The notes under the pieces were generated by a model. It was not told the DNA's origin, did not search any database, and worked only from the letters and a program-made list of their open reading frames with translations. From the NCBI GenBank assembly GCA_034211175.1, contig JAXHUH010000071.1, positions 1-47,892 of the forward strand: DNA of 47,892 bases, given 5' to 3'. Position numbers and translations under genes: made by a program. How positions within the stretch are numbered: the stretch's first letter is position 1; each line of letters starts with the position of its first letter. Below are positions 1 to 8,430 of this stretch, piece by piece. The DNA comes from JAXHUH01 sp034211175. Lineage in GTDB: Bacteria > Actinomycetota > Acidimicrobiia > Acidimicrobiales > CAIXPF01.

Positions 1-120
1 GCTTTATCGGGATTTGCGCTTGTTATCTAAGTTGCGATTGCTAAACCCGGCTGTGTCTCTAGGAAGTCATGTAGAAAAATTTGTTTCGACCGATATCTAC
101 TGCTATCTGCGACGCTATCG
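1..120. other. Low-GC gene-free segment upstream of the secretion locus
   Basis: By my count 53 of 120 bases are G or C (about 44%), well below the strongly GC-rich remainder of the window. No credible reading frame fits here. It may be an intergenic promoter region or the edge of a transferred segment; the gene to its left lies outside the window. Together with the repeat and the short spacer to base 256 it forms the longest gene-free stretch. Confidence 0.5.
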
Positions 121-209
121 GAGGACGAGCCCACAGGAGGACGAGCCCACAGGAGGACGAGCCCACAGGAGGACGAGCCCACAGGAGGACGAGCCCACAG
201 GAGGACGAG
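121..209 (+). repeat. 16-bp direct tandem repeat, 5.6 copies, each junction reading AGGAGG
   Basis: The unit GAGGACGAGCCCACAG is repeated five times without change (121-200), followed by a 9-base partial copy (201-209). The period is not a multiple of three, so this is not a coding repeat. Each unit junction creates AGGAGG, a consensus ribosome-binding core (135-140, 151-156, 167-172, 183-188, 199-204). It lies about 50 bp before the ATG of the secretion ATPase, oriented towards it. Confidence 0.95.
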
Positions 210-256
210 GGTCCCACTGAGCGCGGTCACCCAACGACGTACCGTCCAAGCCGATC

Positions 257-3200
257 ATGCGCATCCTCCACCAGCACGGCCGGGCGACGTCCGAGCTCGA
301 CGTCACGATCAACGACCCCGACGCCACCGTCGCCGACCTCGTCCGCGTCCTCGACCCCCGCGCGGCCGGCGACGCCGGCATCGTCGTCGACGGTCGGGCC
401 CACCACCCGCCGGGCCGGCTCCTGGCCGACGTCGGCCTCCTGGGCGGCGACGTCGTGACCGTGACCGACCGGCCGCCGGGTCGAGGCCACGACACGGGAC
501 GCACCCGGACCCGCGTGAGCGTGCGGGGCGGCCTGTCGGCCGGACGCACGTGGCTCCTCGACGACGGCACCCACTCGATCGGCCGCGACGCCGACGCCGG
601 GATCGCCCTCGCCGACGACGCGACCGTGTCCCGCGCCCACGCCGAGCTGACCGTCGACGGCCACCGCCGCATCGAGATCCGCGACGTCGGCTCGCGCAAC
701 GGCACGCTGGTCGACGGCCGGCCGACGAGAGGTCGCGCCCGGGCCGGGGTCGCCGTCGACACCGAGGTCCGCCTCGGGGCCACCGTGCTCGGCGTCGAGC
801 GCGACCGGGCACAACGGCCGACCCGTCCCCACCCCCACGAGATCGCTCCGGCCGGCACGGTTGCGCTCCGGCGACCGCCCCGCACCCCGGCCGCGCCACC
901 GCCCGAGCCGCTGGCGCTGCCGCAACGCCCGGCCCGCTCGTCGGCCCGCACGCCCCTCGGCATCGTCGCCATGCTCCTGCCCATGGTCGGCGCACTCGGG
1001 TTCGCGTTGATGCGGGGCGACATCCGCTACGCGGCCTTCGGGCTGTTCGGGCCACTCGCCGGGCTGGCGAACCGGATCAGCGGCCGCCGGCGCCAGGCAC
1101 GCGAACGCCGGCGCGCCAGCCGCGGCTTCGTCCGGGCGCTCGGCGCACTCGACACCGACCTCGACCGCCTGGCGACCGCTCACCGGCGCGCCGTCCGCAC
1201 CACGATGATCGACCCCGCGGAGGCCGTGGCCCGTGCCGACGAGGGCCGCCAGCTCTGGGAGCGGGACCCGGCCACGCCGCGCACGTTCCGGCTCGGCACC
1301 GGCAACGCCCCGTGGGACGTGCCGGTGGCGCAGGACCGGAACAAGACGATCGACCCCGACGTCGAGGAGGTCCTCGATCGCCACGGCACCGTGGCCCGCT
1401 GCCCGGTCACGGTCGATCTCGAGGCCGGCGAGGCCCTCGGCATCGTCGGCCACCCCGTTCCGACACACGCCCACGCCGCGTGGCTCGTGCTCCAGGCGGC
1501 CATCGCCTGGGGCCCGGCGCACCTGCGCATCGTGGTGCTCACCGACGACGAGGCCGGCGAGCGGTGGGCATGGACCCGCTGGCTGCCCCACACCGTCGGC
1601 TCGACGGGCGAGCGGCTCGCGGCCCACGGCGTCGAGGCGGCCGCGGGCCTCGCCCGCGACCTCGCGGCGCGGCCGGCCGCCGACGAGCGGTTGACCCTGG
1701 TCGTGGTCGACGGTCCGGCCCTCACCGACGGGCGGGGCGCGCCGGGCCGGGCGCTGATCGACGGCATCGCCGGCCCGGCACACGGGCTCGTGCTCACGAC
1801 GGCTCCGACCGACCTCCCGCCGTCCGTGTGCTCGATCGTGCGCCTCGGCGGCGTCGACGGTGCCGCCCGCCTCGTCGACGTGCGCGAGCACCACGACCCC
1901 ACCGAGCTCCTGCTCGACGGCATCGACGAGGACGGGGCCGAGCGGGCGGCGAGACGGCTCTCCCGCTGGCGCGACCCCGAGCTGACCGACGCCGCGGCCG
2001 ACGTCCCGCGGGCCGTGGCGCTCCTGCGCAGCACCGGTCTCGACGTGGCCGACGACGAGCGGACCGCCGTCGTGGCGGCCGGCTGGGAGCGTGCGGGTGC
2101 CGATCCCGCGCCGGCGCTGACGCTGGGCATCGGTGCCGAGGGCCCGCTCGTGGTCGACCTCGTCCGGGACGGGCCCCACGCCCTGGTGGCCGGCACGACC
2201 GGCGCGGGCAAGAGCGAGCTGCTCCGCTCGCTCGTCGCCGGCCTGGCGGTCGCGTCACCGCCGGAGCACCTGACGTTCGTGCTCGTCGACTACAAGGGCG
2301 GCGCCGCGTTCGGGGACTGTGAACGGCTCCCCCACGTCGCCGGCCTGGTCACCGACCTCGACGCCGAGCTCGCCGAGCGGGCGCTGCGCAGCCTCCGGGC
2401 CGAGCTCGAGCGGCGCGAACGCGTGCTGCGCGAGGTCGGGGCACCGGACCTCACCGCCTACCGCGCCGACCCGACGCGGCGACCGCTCCCCCGCCTCGTC
2501 GTGGTCGTCGACGAGTTCGCCGGCCTCGCCGCGGAGCTGCCCGACTTCCTCGACGCACTCGTCGACGTCGCCCAGCGGGGACGGAGCCTGGGCGTCCACA
2601 TGATCCTCGCCACGCAGCGCCCGGCCGGGGTGGTCACCGCCGACATCCGGGCGAACACGGCCCTGCGCATCGCGCTGCGGGTCCAGGACCCGGGCGAGTC
2701 GAAGGACGTGGTCGACGTGGCCGACGCGGCGACCATCGCGCGCTCCACCCCGGGCCGGGCCGTCGTCAGGCTCGGGGCGTCCGAGCAGCGGCTGACCCAG
2801 ACCGCCTACGCCTCCGGCCACACGGCGATCGGCGGCGGGGCGGTGCGGGTCCACCCGGTCGACCGCTTCGGCCGGGTGGTCGCGCTCGCGGGCTCCGACG
2901 ACGGACCGACCGATCTGGCCCGCATCGTCGACGCCGTCTCCGAGGCACACCTCCGGCGCGGCGGCGGCACGGCGGAGGCCCCGTGGCTGCCACCGTTGCC
3001 CTCGGAGCTGACGCTCGACGAGCTCGAACCCGGTCGGGACCCGGCCGGCGCCGCGCTCGGTCGGGTCGACGAGCCCGACCACCAGCGCCAGTCCACGTTC
3101 GTGTGGCGGCCCGATTCGGGCAACCTGTGGGTGATCGGCGCCCTGGGGGCCGGCACCTCGACGGCGCTGCGGGCTGCGGTCGGCGCCCTCGCCCGTGGCC

Positions 3201-4519
3201 GCGGGCCCGACGCGCTCCACGTCTACGGCATCGACCTCGGACGCGGCGACCTCGCGCCGGTCGGGTCACTGCCGCACTGCGCGGCGGTCGTCGGCGCGGA
3301 CGACCTCGAGCGCCAGGCCCGCGTCGTGGCACGCCTCGACGCGATCCTGCGGGCCCGCCGTGCCGGTACGGCCGCCGGGCCCATGGTCCTGCTCGTGATC
3401 GACGGCTTCGCGCCACTCGTCGCGGCCTGGGAGGACCAGCCGGGCAGCGACGTGGTCGACGCGCTCGGCCGCATCCTCGCGGAGGGCCCCGCCGTCGGCA
3501 TCCACGCGATCGTCTCGTCGACCAGGCCGAGCGAGATCCCCACCCGACTGCAGGGGTCCTTCGCCCATCGCATCGTGCTGCGCCTGGTCGACCGCAACGA
3601 CCAGGCGTCACTCGGCATCGGCCGGGTGCCGTCGTCGCCGCTGCCCGGACGCGGCCGCCTCGCCCCCGACGGTCTCGCCATCCAGCTGGCCCGCTGCGAC
3701 GCGCAGGACCTGCGCCTCGCCGCCGACGCGGCCGGCAGCCGCCGGGGTGGTCCCGCTCCGGTGCTGCGACTGCCCGACGAGGTCGACCCCGCCGAGCTGG
3801 GTCCGGTCCGCTCGTCCGGCGACGCGCACACCGTGCCGATCGGGCGCGACGGCGACGGGACCGAGCGGGAGGTCACGCTGCGGCCGGGCGAACCGGTGCT
3901 CGTCGCCGGCGGGCCGCGTGCAGGCGTCAGCGCCACGCTGGCAGCCATCGGTCGGCGCCTCGCGGACGCCGGGCTGCGTCCGCTCGTCCTCGCCGGGCCG
4001 AACGCCGGTCTCGCGTCGATGCTCGCCGACGTGCCCCGGCTCGACCCCGGCGAGCTCCCCCACCTTCCCGACCGACTGGGCGAGGTCGACGTCCTGCTCG
4101 TCGACGACGCCCACGTCATCGACGATCGCGGCGACATCCTGGCCGGCATCACCAAGCGTGGGCCGGTGGCACTCGTCGTCGGCGGGCGCGGCGACGCGCT
4201 GCTGGCCGCGTACGGCCACTGGACCCGAGGGGTGCGTCGCAGCCGCACCGCGCTGGTGCTCGGCCTGGCGCCCGAGGTCGGCGGCGAGCTGTTGAACCTG
4301 CGCATGCCCCGTCGCGAGCTCGTCGCGCCGGCCACCGGCCGCGGGCGGCTCGTCCACGACGGCGTCACCACGCTCGTCCAGGTCGCACGACCCATGGAGC
4401 GTGCGCACGAGATCACGAAAATACATGTCAAGGCACATGAGGCACGGTCCCGCCGCTCCGGACGGGCCGCTCCCGACGCCGCCCGGTCCGACAACCACGA
4501 ACGAGGTTCGACACGATGA
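257..4519 (+). CDS. Type VII secretion-like FtsK/SpoIIIE ATPase with beta-grasp-like and FHA domains (EccC/EssC family)
   Basis: A 1420-aa membrane-anchored motor predicted to recognise and export WXG100 substrates. Residues 1-75 look like a ubiquitin-like beta-grasp fold. An FHA domain follows with the phosphothreonine-reading signature (GR at 109-110, SRAH at 125-128, N148). Hydrophobic segments lie near 233-252 and 258-274. Three FtsK/SpoIIIE-type ATPase modules follow. The first has an intact Walker A (GTTGAGKS, 646-653) and Walker B (D752, E753). The second (GALGAGTST, 961-969; D1049-G1050) and third (GGPRAGVS, 1218-1225; D1283-D1284) lack the Walker A lysine. Fusion of N-terminal FHA to three ATPase domains resembles EssC of the Firmicutes-type system. 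The stop overlaps the next start as ATGA. A possible -10 (TACCGT, 240-245) lies 11 nt before the ATG. Confidence 0.88.
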   Translation: MRILHQHGRATSELDVTINDPDATVADLVRVLDPRAAGDAGIVVDGRAHHPPGRLLADVGLLGGDVVTVTDRPPGRGHDTGRTRTRVSVRGGLSAGRTWLLDDGTHSIGRDADAGIALADDATVSRAHAELTVDGHRRIEIRDVGSRNGTLVDGRPTRGRARAGVAVDTEVRLGATVLGVERDRAQRPTRPHPHEIAPAGTVALRRPPRTPAAPPPEPLALPQRPARSSARTPLGIVAMLLPMVGALGFALMRGDIRYAAFGLFGPLAGLANRISGRRRQARERRRASRGFVRALGALDTDLDRLATAHRRAVRTTMIDPAEAVARADEGRQLWERDPATPRTFRLGTGNAPWDVPVAQDRNKTIDPDVEEVLDRHGTVARCPVTVDLEAGEALGIVGHPVPTHAHAAWLVLQAAIAWGPAHLRIVVLTDDEAGERWAWTRWLPHTVGSTGERLAAHGVEAAAGLARDLAARPAADERLTLVVVDGPALTDGRGAPGRALIDGIAGPAHGLVLTTAPTDLPPSVCSIVRLGGVDGAARLVDVREHHDPTELLLDGIDEDGAERAARRLSRWRDPELTDAAADVPRAVALLRSTGLDVADDERTAVVAAGWERAGADPAPALTLGIGAEGPLVVDLVRDGPHALVAGTTGAGKSELLRSLVAGLAVASPPEHLTFVLVDYKGGAAFGDCERLPHVAGLVTDLDAELAERALRSLRAELERRERVLREVGAPDLTAYRADPTRRPLPRLVVVVDEFAGLAAELPDFLDALVDVAQRGRSLGVHMILATQRPAGVVTADIRANTALRIALRVQDPGESKDVVDVADAATIARSTPGRAVVRLGASEQRLTQTAYASGHTAIGGGAVRVHPVDRFGRVVALAGSDDGPTDLARIVDAVSEAHLRRGGGTAEAPWLPPLPSELTLDELEPGRDPAGAALGRVDEPDHQRQSTFVWRPDSGNLWVIGALGAGTSTALRAAVGALARGRGPDALHVYGIDLGRGDLAPVGSLPHCAAVVGADDLERQARVVARLDAILRARRAGTAAGPMVLLVIDGFAPLVAAWEDQPGSDVVDALGRILAEGPAVGIHAIVSSTRPSEIPTRLQGSFAHRIVLRLVDRNDQASLGIGRVPSSPLPGRGRLAPDGLAIQLARCDAQDLRLAADAAGSRRGGPAPVLRLPDEVDPAELGPVRSSGDAHTVPIGRDGDGTEREVTLRPGEPVLVAGGPRAGVSATLAAIGRRLADAGLRPLVLAGPNAGLASMLADVPRLDPGELPHLPDRLGEVDVLLVDDAHVIDDRGDILAGITKRGPVALVVGGRGDALLAAYGHWTRGVRRSRTALVLGLAPEVGGELLNLRMPRRELVAPATGRGRLVHDGVTTLVQVARPMERAHEITKIHVKAHEARSRRSGRAAPDAARSDNHERGSTR

Positions 4520-4797
4520 CCATGGTCTCCGTCACCGAGGAAACCGAAGCCGCGATCACCGCCCTCCGGGTCAACGCCCCCGTCTGGGTCCACGATGCGC
4601 TGAAGCAGGTCATGGACGAGGCCATGCGCATCGCCACCGACACCGGCTGGTCGGGCCAGTCGAGCCGGACCTACCTGGAGGCGATGACCACGCTGGTCGA
4701 GTCGATGAAGAACTCGGCCCAGACCCATCTCGACGGCATGGCCGACGTCGCCACCGACGCCACGTCCGCGATCCGCGAGGCCGGCGGCAGCTACTGA
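4516..4797 (+). CDS. WXG100 family small secreted protein
   Basis: A 93-aa, mostly helical protein with the helix-turn-helix hallmark W45-S-G47 near its midpoint; length and motif fit the WXG100 (ESAT-6-like) family exported by type VII secretion. I see no clear C-terminal YxxxD/E export signal, which in other systems may be supplied by a partner. Its ATG overlaps the TGA of the ATPase gene (ATGA), so the two are probably translationally coupled and made together. Only one WXG100 gene is present here, suggesting a homodimer as in Firmicutes EsxA. An alternative start lies six bases downstream. Confidence 0.85.
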   Translation: MTMVSVTEETEAAITALRVNAPVWVHDALKQVMDEAMRIATDTGWSGQSSRTYLEAMTTLVESMKNSAQTHLDGMADVATDATSAIREAGGSY

Positions 4798-4819
4798 TCA
4801 CACCCGGAGACGGTGCGTG

Positions 4820-4861
4820 CGGGCGCCGGTCGAACCACTGCGGTGGCTCGGCCGGCGCCCG
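4820..4861. terminator. Long hairpin between convergent genes, probable bidirectional terminator
   Basis: A 10-bp GC-only outer stem (CGGGCGCCGG with CCGGCGCCCG) continues through one T-G wobble and one mismatch into an inner CCAC/GTGG stem. There is no T-tract, as is common for GC-rich actinobacterial terminators. It fills the space between the WXG100 stop and the kinase stop on the other strand. Confidence 0.7.
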
Positions 4862-6187
4862 TCACGCGTCCGCGGTGCCCGCGGCGGAGCCGGAGGGCGT
4901 GGACACGCTCGTCGGAGCGGTGCTCGGCGCGGCACCGGGACACGTCGAGGGCGCGCCGACGACGACCCGTTCGGTCGTGCGCAGGTGATCGGCCCGCCCG
5001 TCGCAGTCGATGTCGCCCGGCACCGCGGCGACGGCTGCCGTCACCTCCGACGGCGGGGCATCGCCCACCGTCACCACGATCCCGTCGGGCACCGCCGTCC
5101 ATGCGACCTCCTCGCCGCAGCCGTCACCGTCGGTGTCGATCAACGCCCGTCCCGAGGGGGCGGGCTCGGGATCGTCGGGCATGGCGGCATCGGGGCACGA
5201 CGATCGCGGGCCGCCCACCCACCACGACAGCGCCCCGACGACCAGGACGACCGTGACCACCATGGCGGCCCGGCGACGGCGAGGACGCTCGGGTGCCGCG
5301 TCACCGAAGCGCCGGGTCCGGCCCGCCTCCCGCGGCGCGAGCCCGGCGGCCGGCACGTCGCGGGTCGCGGGACCGGCGTCCGTGCGCTCGGGACTCGACG
5401 CGAGCGCATCGGCCAGCTCACCGACGTCGGGATGACGGTCACGTCGGTCCGGGGCGCACGCCGAGCCGAGCGCCGCCGCCAGCGAAGTCGACACCCCCGA
5501 CGAGACGATCGCCGTGTCGGTGTCGATCGGCGGCGGGTCCCGACCGACGAGCGCGGCGACCAGCGTCAGGCCGAGCCCGCACAGGTCCGCCGATGCGGTC
5601 GGCACCTCCCCGGCCTCGACCTCCGGCGCGACGTAGCCCGGCGTCCCCTCGACCACCCGGTTCGCGCCGACCCCGACGTCGATGAGCACCGGGTCACCGC
5701 CCGGCCCGACGATGACGTTCGACGGGCACACGTCACCGTGCACCCGCCCGCGATCGTGCAGGGCGCCGAGCGCGTCGCACAGACCGATCCCGAGGCGGAT
5801 GACCTCGTCGCGACCGAGCGGGCCGTCCGCGATCCGCTCGGCCAGCGTCGCCCCGGCGACGAGGTGGGTCACGACCGCGGTGGTGTCCTCGTCGTCGACC
5901 AGCTCGACGAGCTCGACGATCCCGGGGTGACGGACCGCGCGCAGGAAGCCGGCCTCGGCCCGCAGTCGGCGCCGGGCGTCGTCGGACGCATCCGGCCCGC
6001 TCCACTTGACGGCCACGGCTCGATCGCCGCCGACGCGGTCGTCATCGGCGTCATCGGGCTCGGCCCGCCACACCTCGGTGAGCGGACCGCGTGAGAGCCG
6101 CTCGAGCAGGCGGTACCTGCCGATCCGCCGCCATCGCGTGTCCGCGGGGACCGTGGTGTCGACGTCGTCCGGTGAGCCGTGCGGCAC
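4862..6187 (-). CDS. Membrane Ser/Thr protein kinase-like receptor with external DxDxDG motifs
   Basis: A 441-aa protein. Residues 25-265 form a protein-kinase fold: beta-3 lysine K61, probable alpha-C glutamate E78, catalytic loop HGD (150-152) with N157, DVG (170-172) in place of DFG, and APE (187-189). The glycine-rich loop (around 31-38) is degenerate, so activity is plausible but uncertain. An Arg-rich stop-transfer segment and one membrane span (307-325) follow. The outside domain carries two Asp/Gly-rich calcium-loop-like motifs, DTDGDG (351-356) and DIDCDG (392-397), then a Ser/Thr/Pro-rich tail. Start is GTG with no clear Shine-Dalgarno, so it is uncertain. It converges on the FHA-ATPase/WXG100 pair, and a kinase beside an FHA protein suggests phospho-regulation. 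Confidence 0.8.
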   Translation of the reverse strand: MPHGSPDDVDTTVPADTRWRRIGRYRLLERLSRGPLTEVWRAEPDDADDDRVGGDRAVAVKWSGPDASDDARRRLRAEAGFLRAVRHPGIVELVELVDDEDTTAVVTHLVAGATLAERIADGPLGRDEVIRLGIGLCDALGALHDRGRVHGDVCPSNVIVGPGGDPVLIDVGVGANRVVEGTPGYVAPEVEAGEVPTASADLCGLGLTLVAALVGRDPPPIDTDTAIVSSGVSTSLAAALGSACAPDRRDRHPDVGELADALASSPERTDAGPATRDVPAAGLAPREAGRTRRFGDAAPERPRRRRAAMVVTVVLVVGALSWWVGGPRSSCPDAAMPDDPEPAPSGRALIDTDGDGCGEEVAWTAVPDGIVVTVGDAPPSEVTAAVAAVPGDIDCDGRADHLRTTERVVVGAPSTCPGAAPSTAPTSVSTPSGSAAGTADA

Positions 6188-6258
6188 GGTTGGACATCGA
6201 CAGACATCACGTTGCGCTCAAGTCCGGACACGCACGAAGCCCATGCCGAACACCATTC

Positions 6259-6281
6259 GTGTCGGGGGTACTACCCAACAC
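6259..6281. promoter_or_regulatory. Dyad sequence in the divergent kinase/small-protein intergenic region
   Basis: GTGT and ACAC arms flank an inner GGGTA-C-TACCC palindrome, with a 2-base asymmetry between the arms. A second ACAC/GTGT dyad overlaps it on the left (about 6247-6266). This could be an operator serving the two divergent genes; no regulator is identified. Confidence 0.3.
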
Positions 6282-6325
6282 GGTGCGCGCGAGACAGAAT
6301 GGGGAATGTTGTTCGGGCGACCGTC

Positions 6326-6616
6326 ATGACTGCAGCGATCACACGACCCCTCCCCGCCACCGAGCTGGCCACCTCCAAGCGGCTCGCCGCGCAGGAGATG
6401 CGCGAGCGCGCCGACGGGATGCGCCGCCGGCTACGGGACATCAGTGACCTGCGGCACCACGAGACGTCCGATCACGGCGGGGTCCGCCTCTCGATCGGTA
6501 CGGAACGGGCGGCGCTGACCAAGCTCATCCGCTCGCTCGAGCACGCCGCCGCCAAGCTCGAGCGCGACGCCGCCCGCCTCGATCCCGACGCCTTCGTGGT
6601 CCGCTCCGCCTCCTGA
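6326..6616 (+). CDS. Small helical protein, unknown function
   Basis: A 96-aa charged protein, probably alpha-helical throughout (many Ala, Arg, Glu, Leu), with a Ser-rich C-terminus. No signal peptide, membrane span or metal-binding motif is visible, and I do not recognise a family. The ATG at 6326 is chosen because the protein then begins with an ordinary MTAAI sequence; an in-frame ATG at 6299 would add nine residues. Neither start has a good Shine-Dalgarno. It is divergent from the kinase gene and convergent with priA, so its link to the secretion locus is positional only. Confidence 0.55.
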   Translation: MTAAITRPLPATELATSKRLAAQEMRERADGMRRRLRDISDLRHHETSDHGGVRLSIGTERAALTKLIRSLEHAAAKLERDAARLDPDAFVVRSAS

Positions 6617-6638
6617 GCCCCACCGCCCGAACAGGCGC

Positions 6639-8366
6639 TCAGACCCGGAGCGGGTCGACCTCGACCCGGATCCGTTCCTCCGGCCGCTCCGCGGCGGCCA
6701 ACAGGTCGGCCAGCTCGTCGGCATCGGCCGCCGCCACCAGCCACTGGGTGTCGTCGCCGCGGACCTCGGCGCCCAACGCCTCCAGCGCGAGCGCGAACCG
6801 CTCGGCCCCGGCACCGGTCACGAGGGCGAGCGCCCGCTCCGGAGGCAGGCGAAGGACCCGTCGGCGGGCCGCCTCGGCGGTGGCGACCAGATCGGGGTCC
6901 GCACTCACCGCCGCCCGCACGACCTCGTGGTCGACGAGGCGCGTCTGCAGGAGCAGCCGTCCGTTGCGTCGGCGGCCGCCGACACGCCGCCCGGCGAGCG
7001 CGAGCAGCGCCAACGCCTGCTCGGCGGCCCGGTAGCGCGGCGCCAGCAGCTCCTGGTCGAGGTCCAGGAACGCGACGACGTCCGTGTGGGTCACGCGGTG
7101 GAGCGCGGCCTCGGTGCCGACGACGACCCGCTCGGACGGTACGCCGTGGTCCTTCGACCCCGAGCCCGTGACCTCACCGACCGGCTCACCGACCAGGTGC
7201 TCGAGCTCCTCGCGGGCCCTGGTCACGCCGATCCGACGAGCCGCGAGCGTGATCGACCCGCAGTCGAGGCACACGACCGGCCGCTCCTCACCGCAGCGCT
7301 CGCAGCGCAGCACCTCGGCATCGGCGAGCACGACCGCGGCGCCACAGCGGGCGCAGCCCGCGGTGGTCCCGCACCGCCTGCACACCACGAGGCGGGCGCG
7401 GCCCTTCCGGTTGACGACGCACACCACCGACTCGTCGGAGCGCAGGTGCGCGACCAGCGCCTCGCTGTACAGGCCCGAACGGACCGGGTCCTCCTCGCGG
7501 CGATCGACGATCTCGACGATGGGCCAGCCGCGGCGCTCGGCGGCGCGCGACGGCGTGACGAGCTCACCGGCCCGCAGGGCCTCGAGCGTCGGGCACGGGG
7601 ACACGAGCACGGCCGGTGCCCCCGCCCGGCGGGCCCGTTCGAGGAGGACGTCGCGGGTGTTCCACGTCGGGTTGCGCTCGTTGTGGTAGCGGTCGTCGTG
7701 CTCGTCGAGGACGACGACCGCCGCCGGGTCGGGCACGGGCGCCCAGCAGGCGTTGCGGGCACCGACGGTGCAGGCGCCACCGGCGGACGCGGCCCAGTCG
7801 TCGGGGAGCAGGGCGACGGTCGCGCCGGCCCGGCGCAGGAGCGCGGCGAGACGCCGGGCCTCGGCCTGTGTGGGCACCGCGATGATCGAGGGGCCGAGGC
7901 GGGCGGCGGCGAGGGCGTACCCGAAGCGGTCGGCGCCCGGAGGCAGGCGCACGGTCGACACGCCGCCGGCGAACACGTCGGCGACCTCGTCGGGCACCGG
8001 CGGCAGGGTCCGCTCGAGTGGCCGGCGGGCGCCGATGCGGCGCACGGCCCGCGGCGGTGACGCGGCCCGGAGCACGGGCGCGAGTCGGCCGGCCCAACGG
8101 TGGGCGGCCCAACGGGCGAGGTCGACGACCTCGTCGGGTGGGCCGACGCCGGTGATCTTGGCCAGGGGGCGCAGCGACACGCCGGGATCGGGCGTGATGT
8201 CGGCCTCGACGACCCAGCCCCCGACGCGGCGTCCGCCGAGGGGTACCCGGACCATCGTCCCGGGCGGGACGGCCCCTCGGGCCAGGTCGCCGGCATCACC
8301 GGCGACCCAGCCCTCGGGCACGACGTAGTGGAAGGTCCGGTCGAGACCGGACACCTCCGGCAACAC
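6639..8366 (-). CDS. priA: PriA-like primosomal protein N' without helicase motifs
   Basis: Replication-restart protein PriA of the actinobacterial type, acting at stalled forks. The N-terminal DNA-binding region contains the typical LPEV...LDRTFHYVVPE segment. The paired zinc-binding cysteines remain (CRRC, CARC, CERC, CLDC). The Walker A loop is replaced by Pro/Gly-rich sequence without lysine, and DEAH is replaced by LDEHDD, so helicase activity is not expected; this is known for actinobacterial PriA. The start is uncertain. GTG at 8366 gives 575 aa but trims a strand that usually precedes LPEV. A CTG at 8414 with GGCGGG upstream would restore it. Longer frames run into metK and are not credible. 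It is last in the minus-strand superoperon. Confidence 0.8.
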   Translation of the reverse strand: MLPEVSGLDRTFHYVVPEGWVAGDAGDLARGAVPPGTMVRVPLGGRRVGGWVVEADITPDPGVSLRPLAKITGVGPPDEVVDLARWAAHRWAGRLAPVLRAASPPRAVRRIGARRPLERTLPPVPDEVADVFAGGVSTVRLPPGADRFGYALAAARLGPSIIAVPTQAEARRLAALLRRAGATVALLPDDWAASAGGACTVGARNACWAPVPDPAAVVVLDEHDDRYHNERNPTWNTRDVLLERARRAGAPAVLVSPCPTLEALRAGELVTPSRAAERRGWPIVEIVDRREEDPVRSGLYSEALVAHLRSDESVVCVVNRKGRARLVVCRRCGTTAGCARCGAAVVLADAEVLRCERCGEERPVVCLDCGSITLAARRIGVTRAREELEHLVGEPVGEVTGSGSKDHGVPSERVVVGTEAALHRVTHTDVVAFLDLDQELLAPRYRAAEQALALLALAGRRVGGRRRNGRLLLQTRLVDHEVVRAAVSADPDLVATAEAARRRVLRLPPERALALVTGAGAERFALALEALGAEVRGDDTQWLVAAADADELADLLAAAERPEERIRVEVDPLRV

Positions 8367-8430
8367 CGAGACGACGGGACCGTCGTGGTTCCCGTCGCCG
8401 GCGGGCGCGCTCAGGCGCGTCCCGCCGATG

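Noticed and set aside
121..209. CRISPR array
   Set aside because: Units are 16 bp and contiguous with no spacers, and no cas gene is present.
227..2179. Long open frames opposite or out of phase with the secretion ATPase
   Set aside because: They are Arg/Pro/Ala-rich with no domain, as expected from GC-rich codon bias, and conflict with a strongly supported gene.
4862..6187. Calling the kinase-like protein an EssB-type pseudokinase
   Set aside because: K61, D152, N157 and D170 are present, so catalytic loss cannot be claimed, and the ectodomain differs from EssB.
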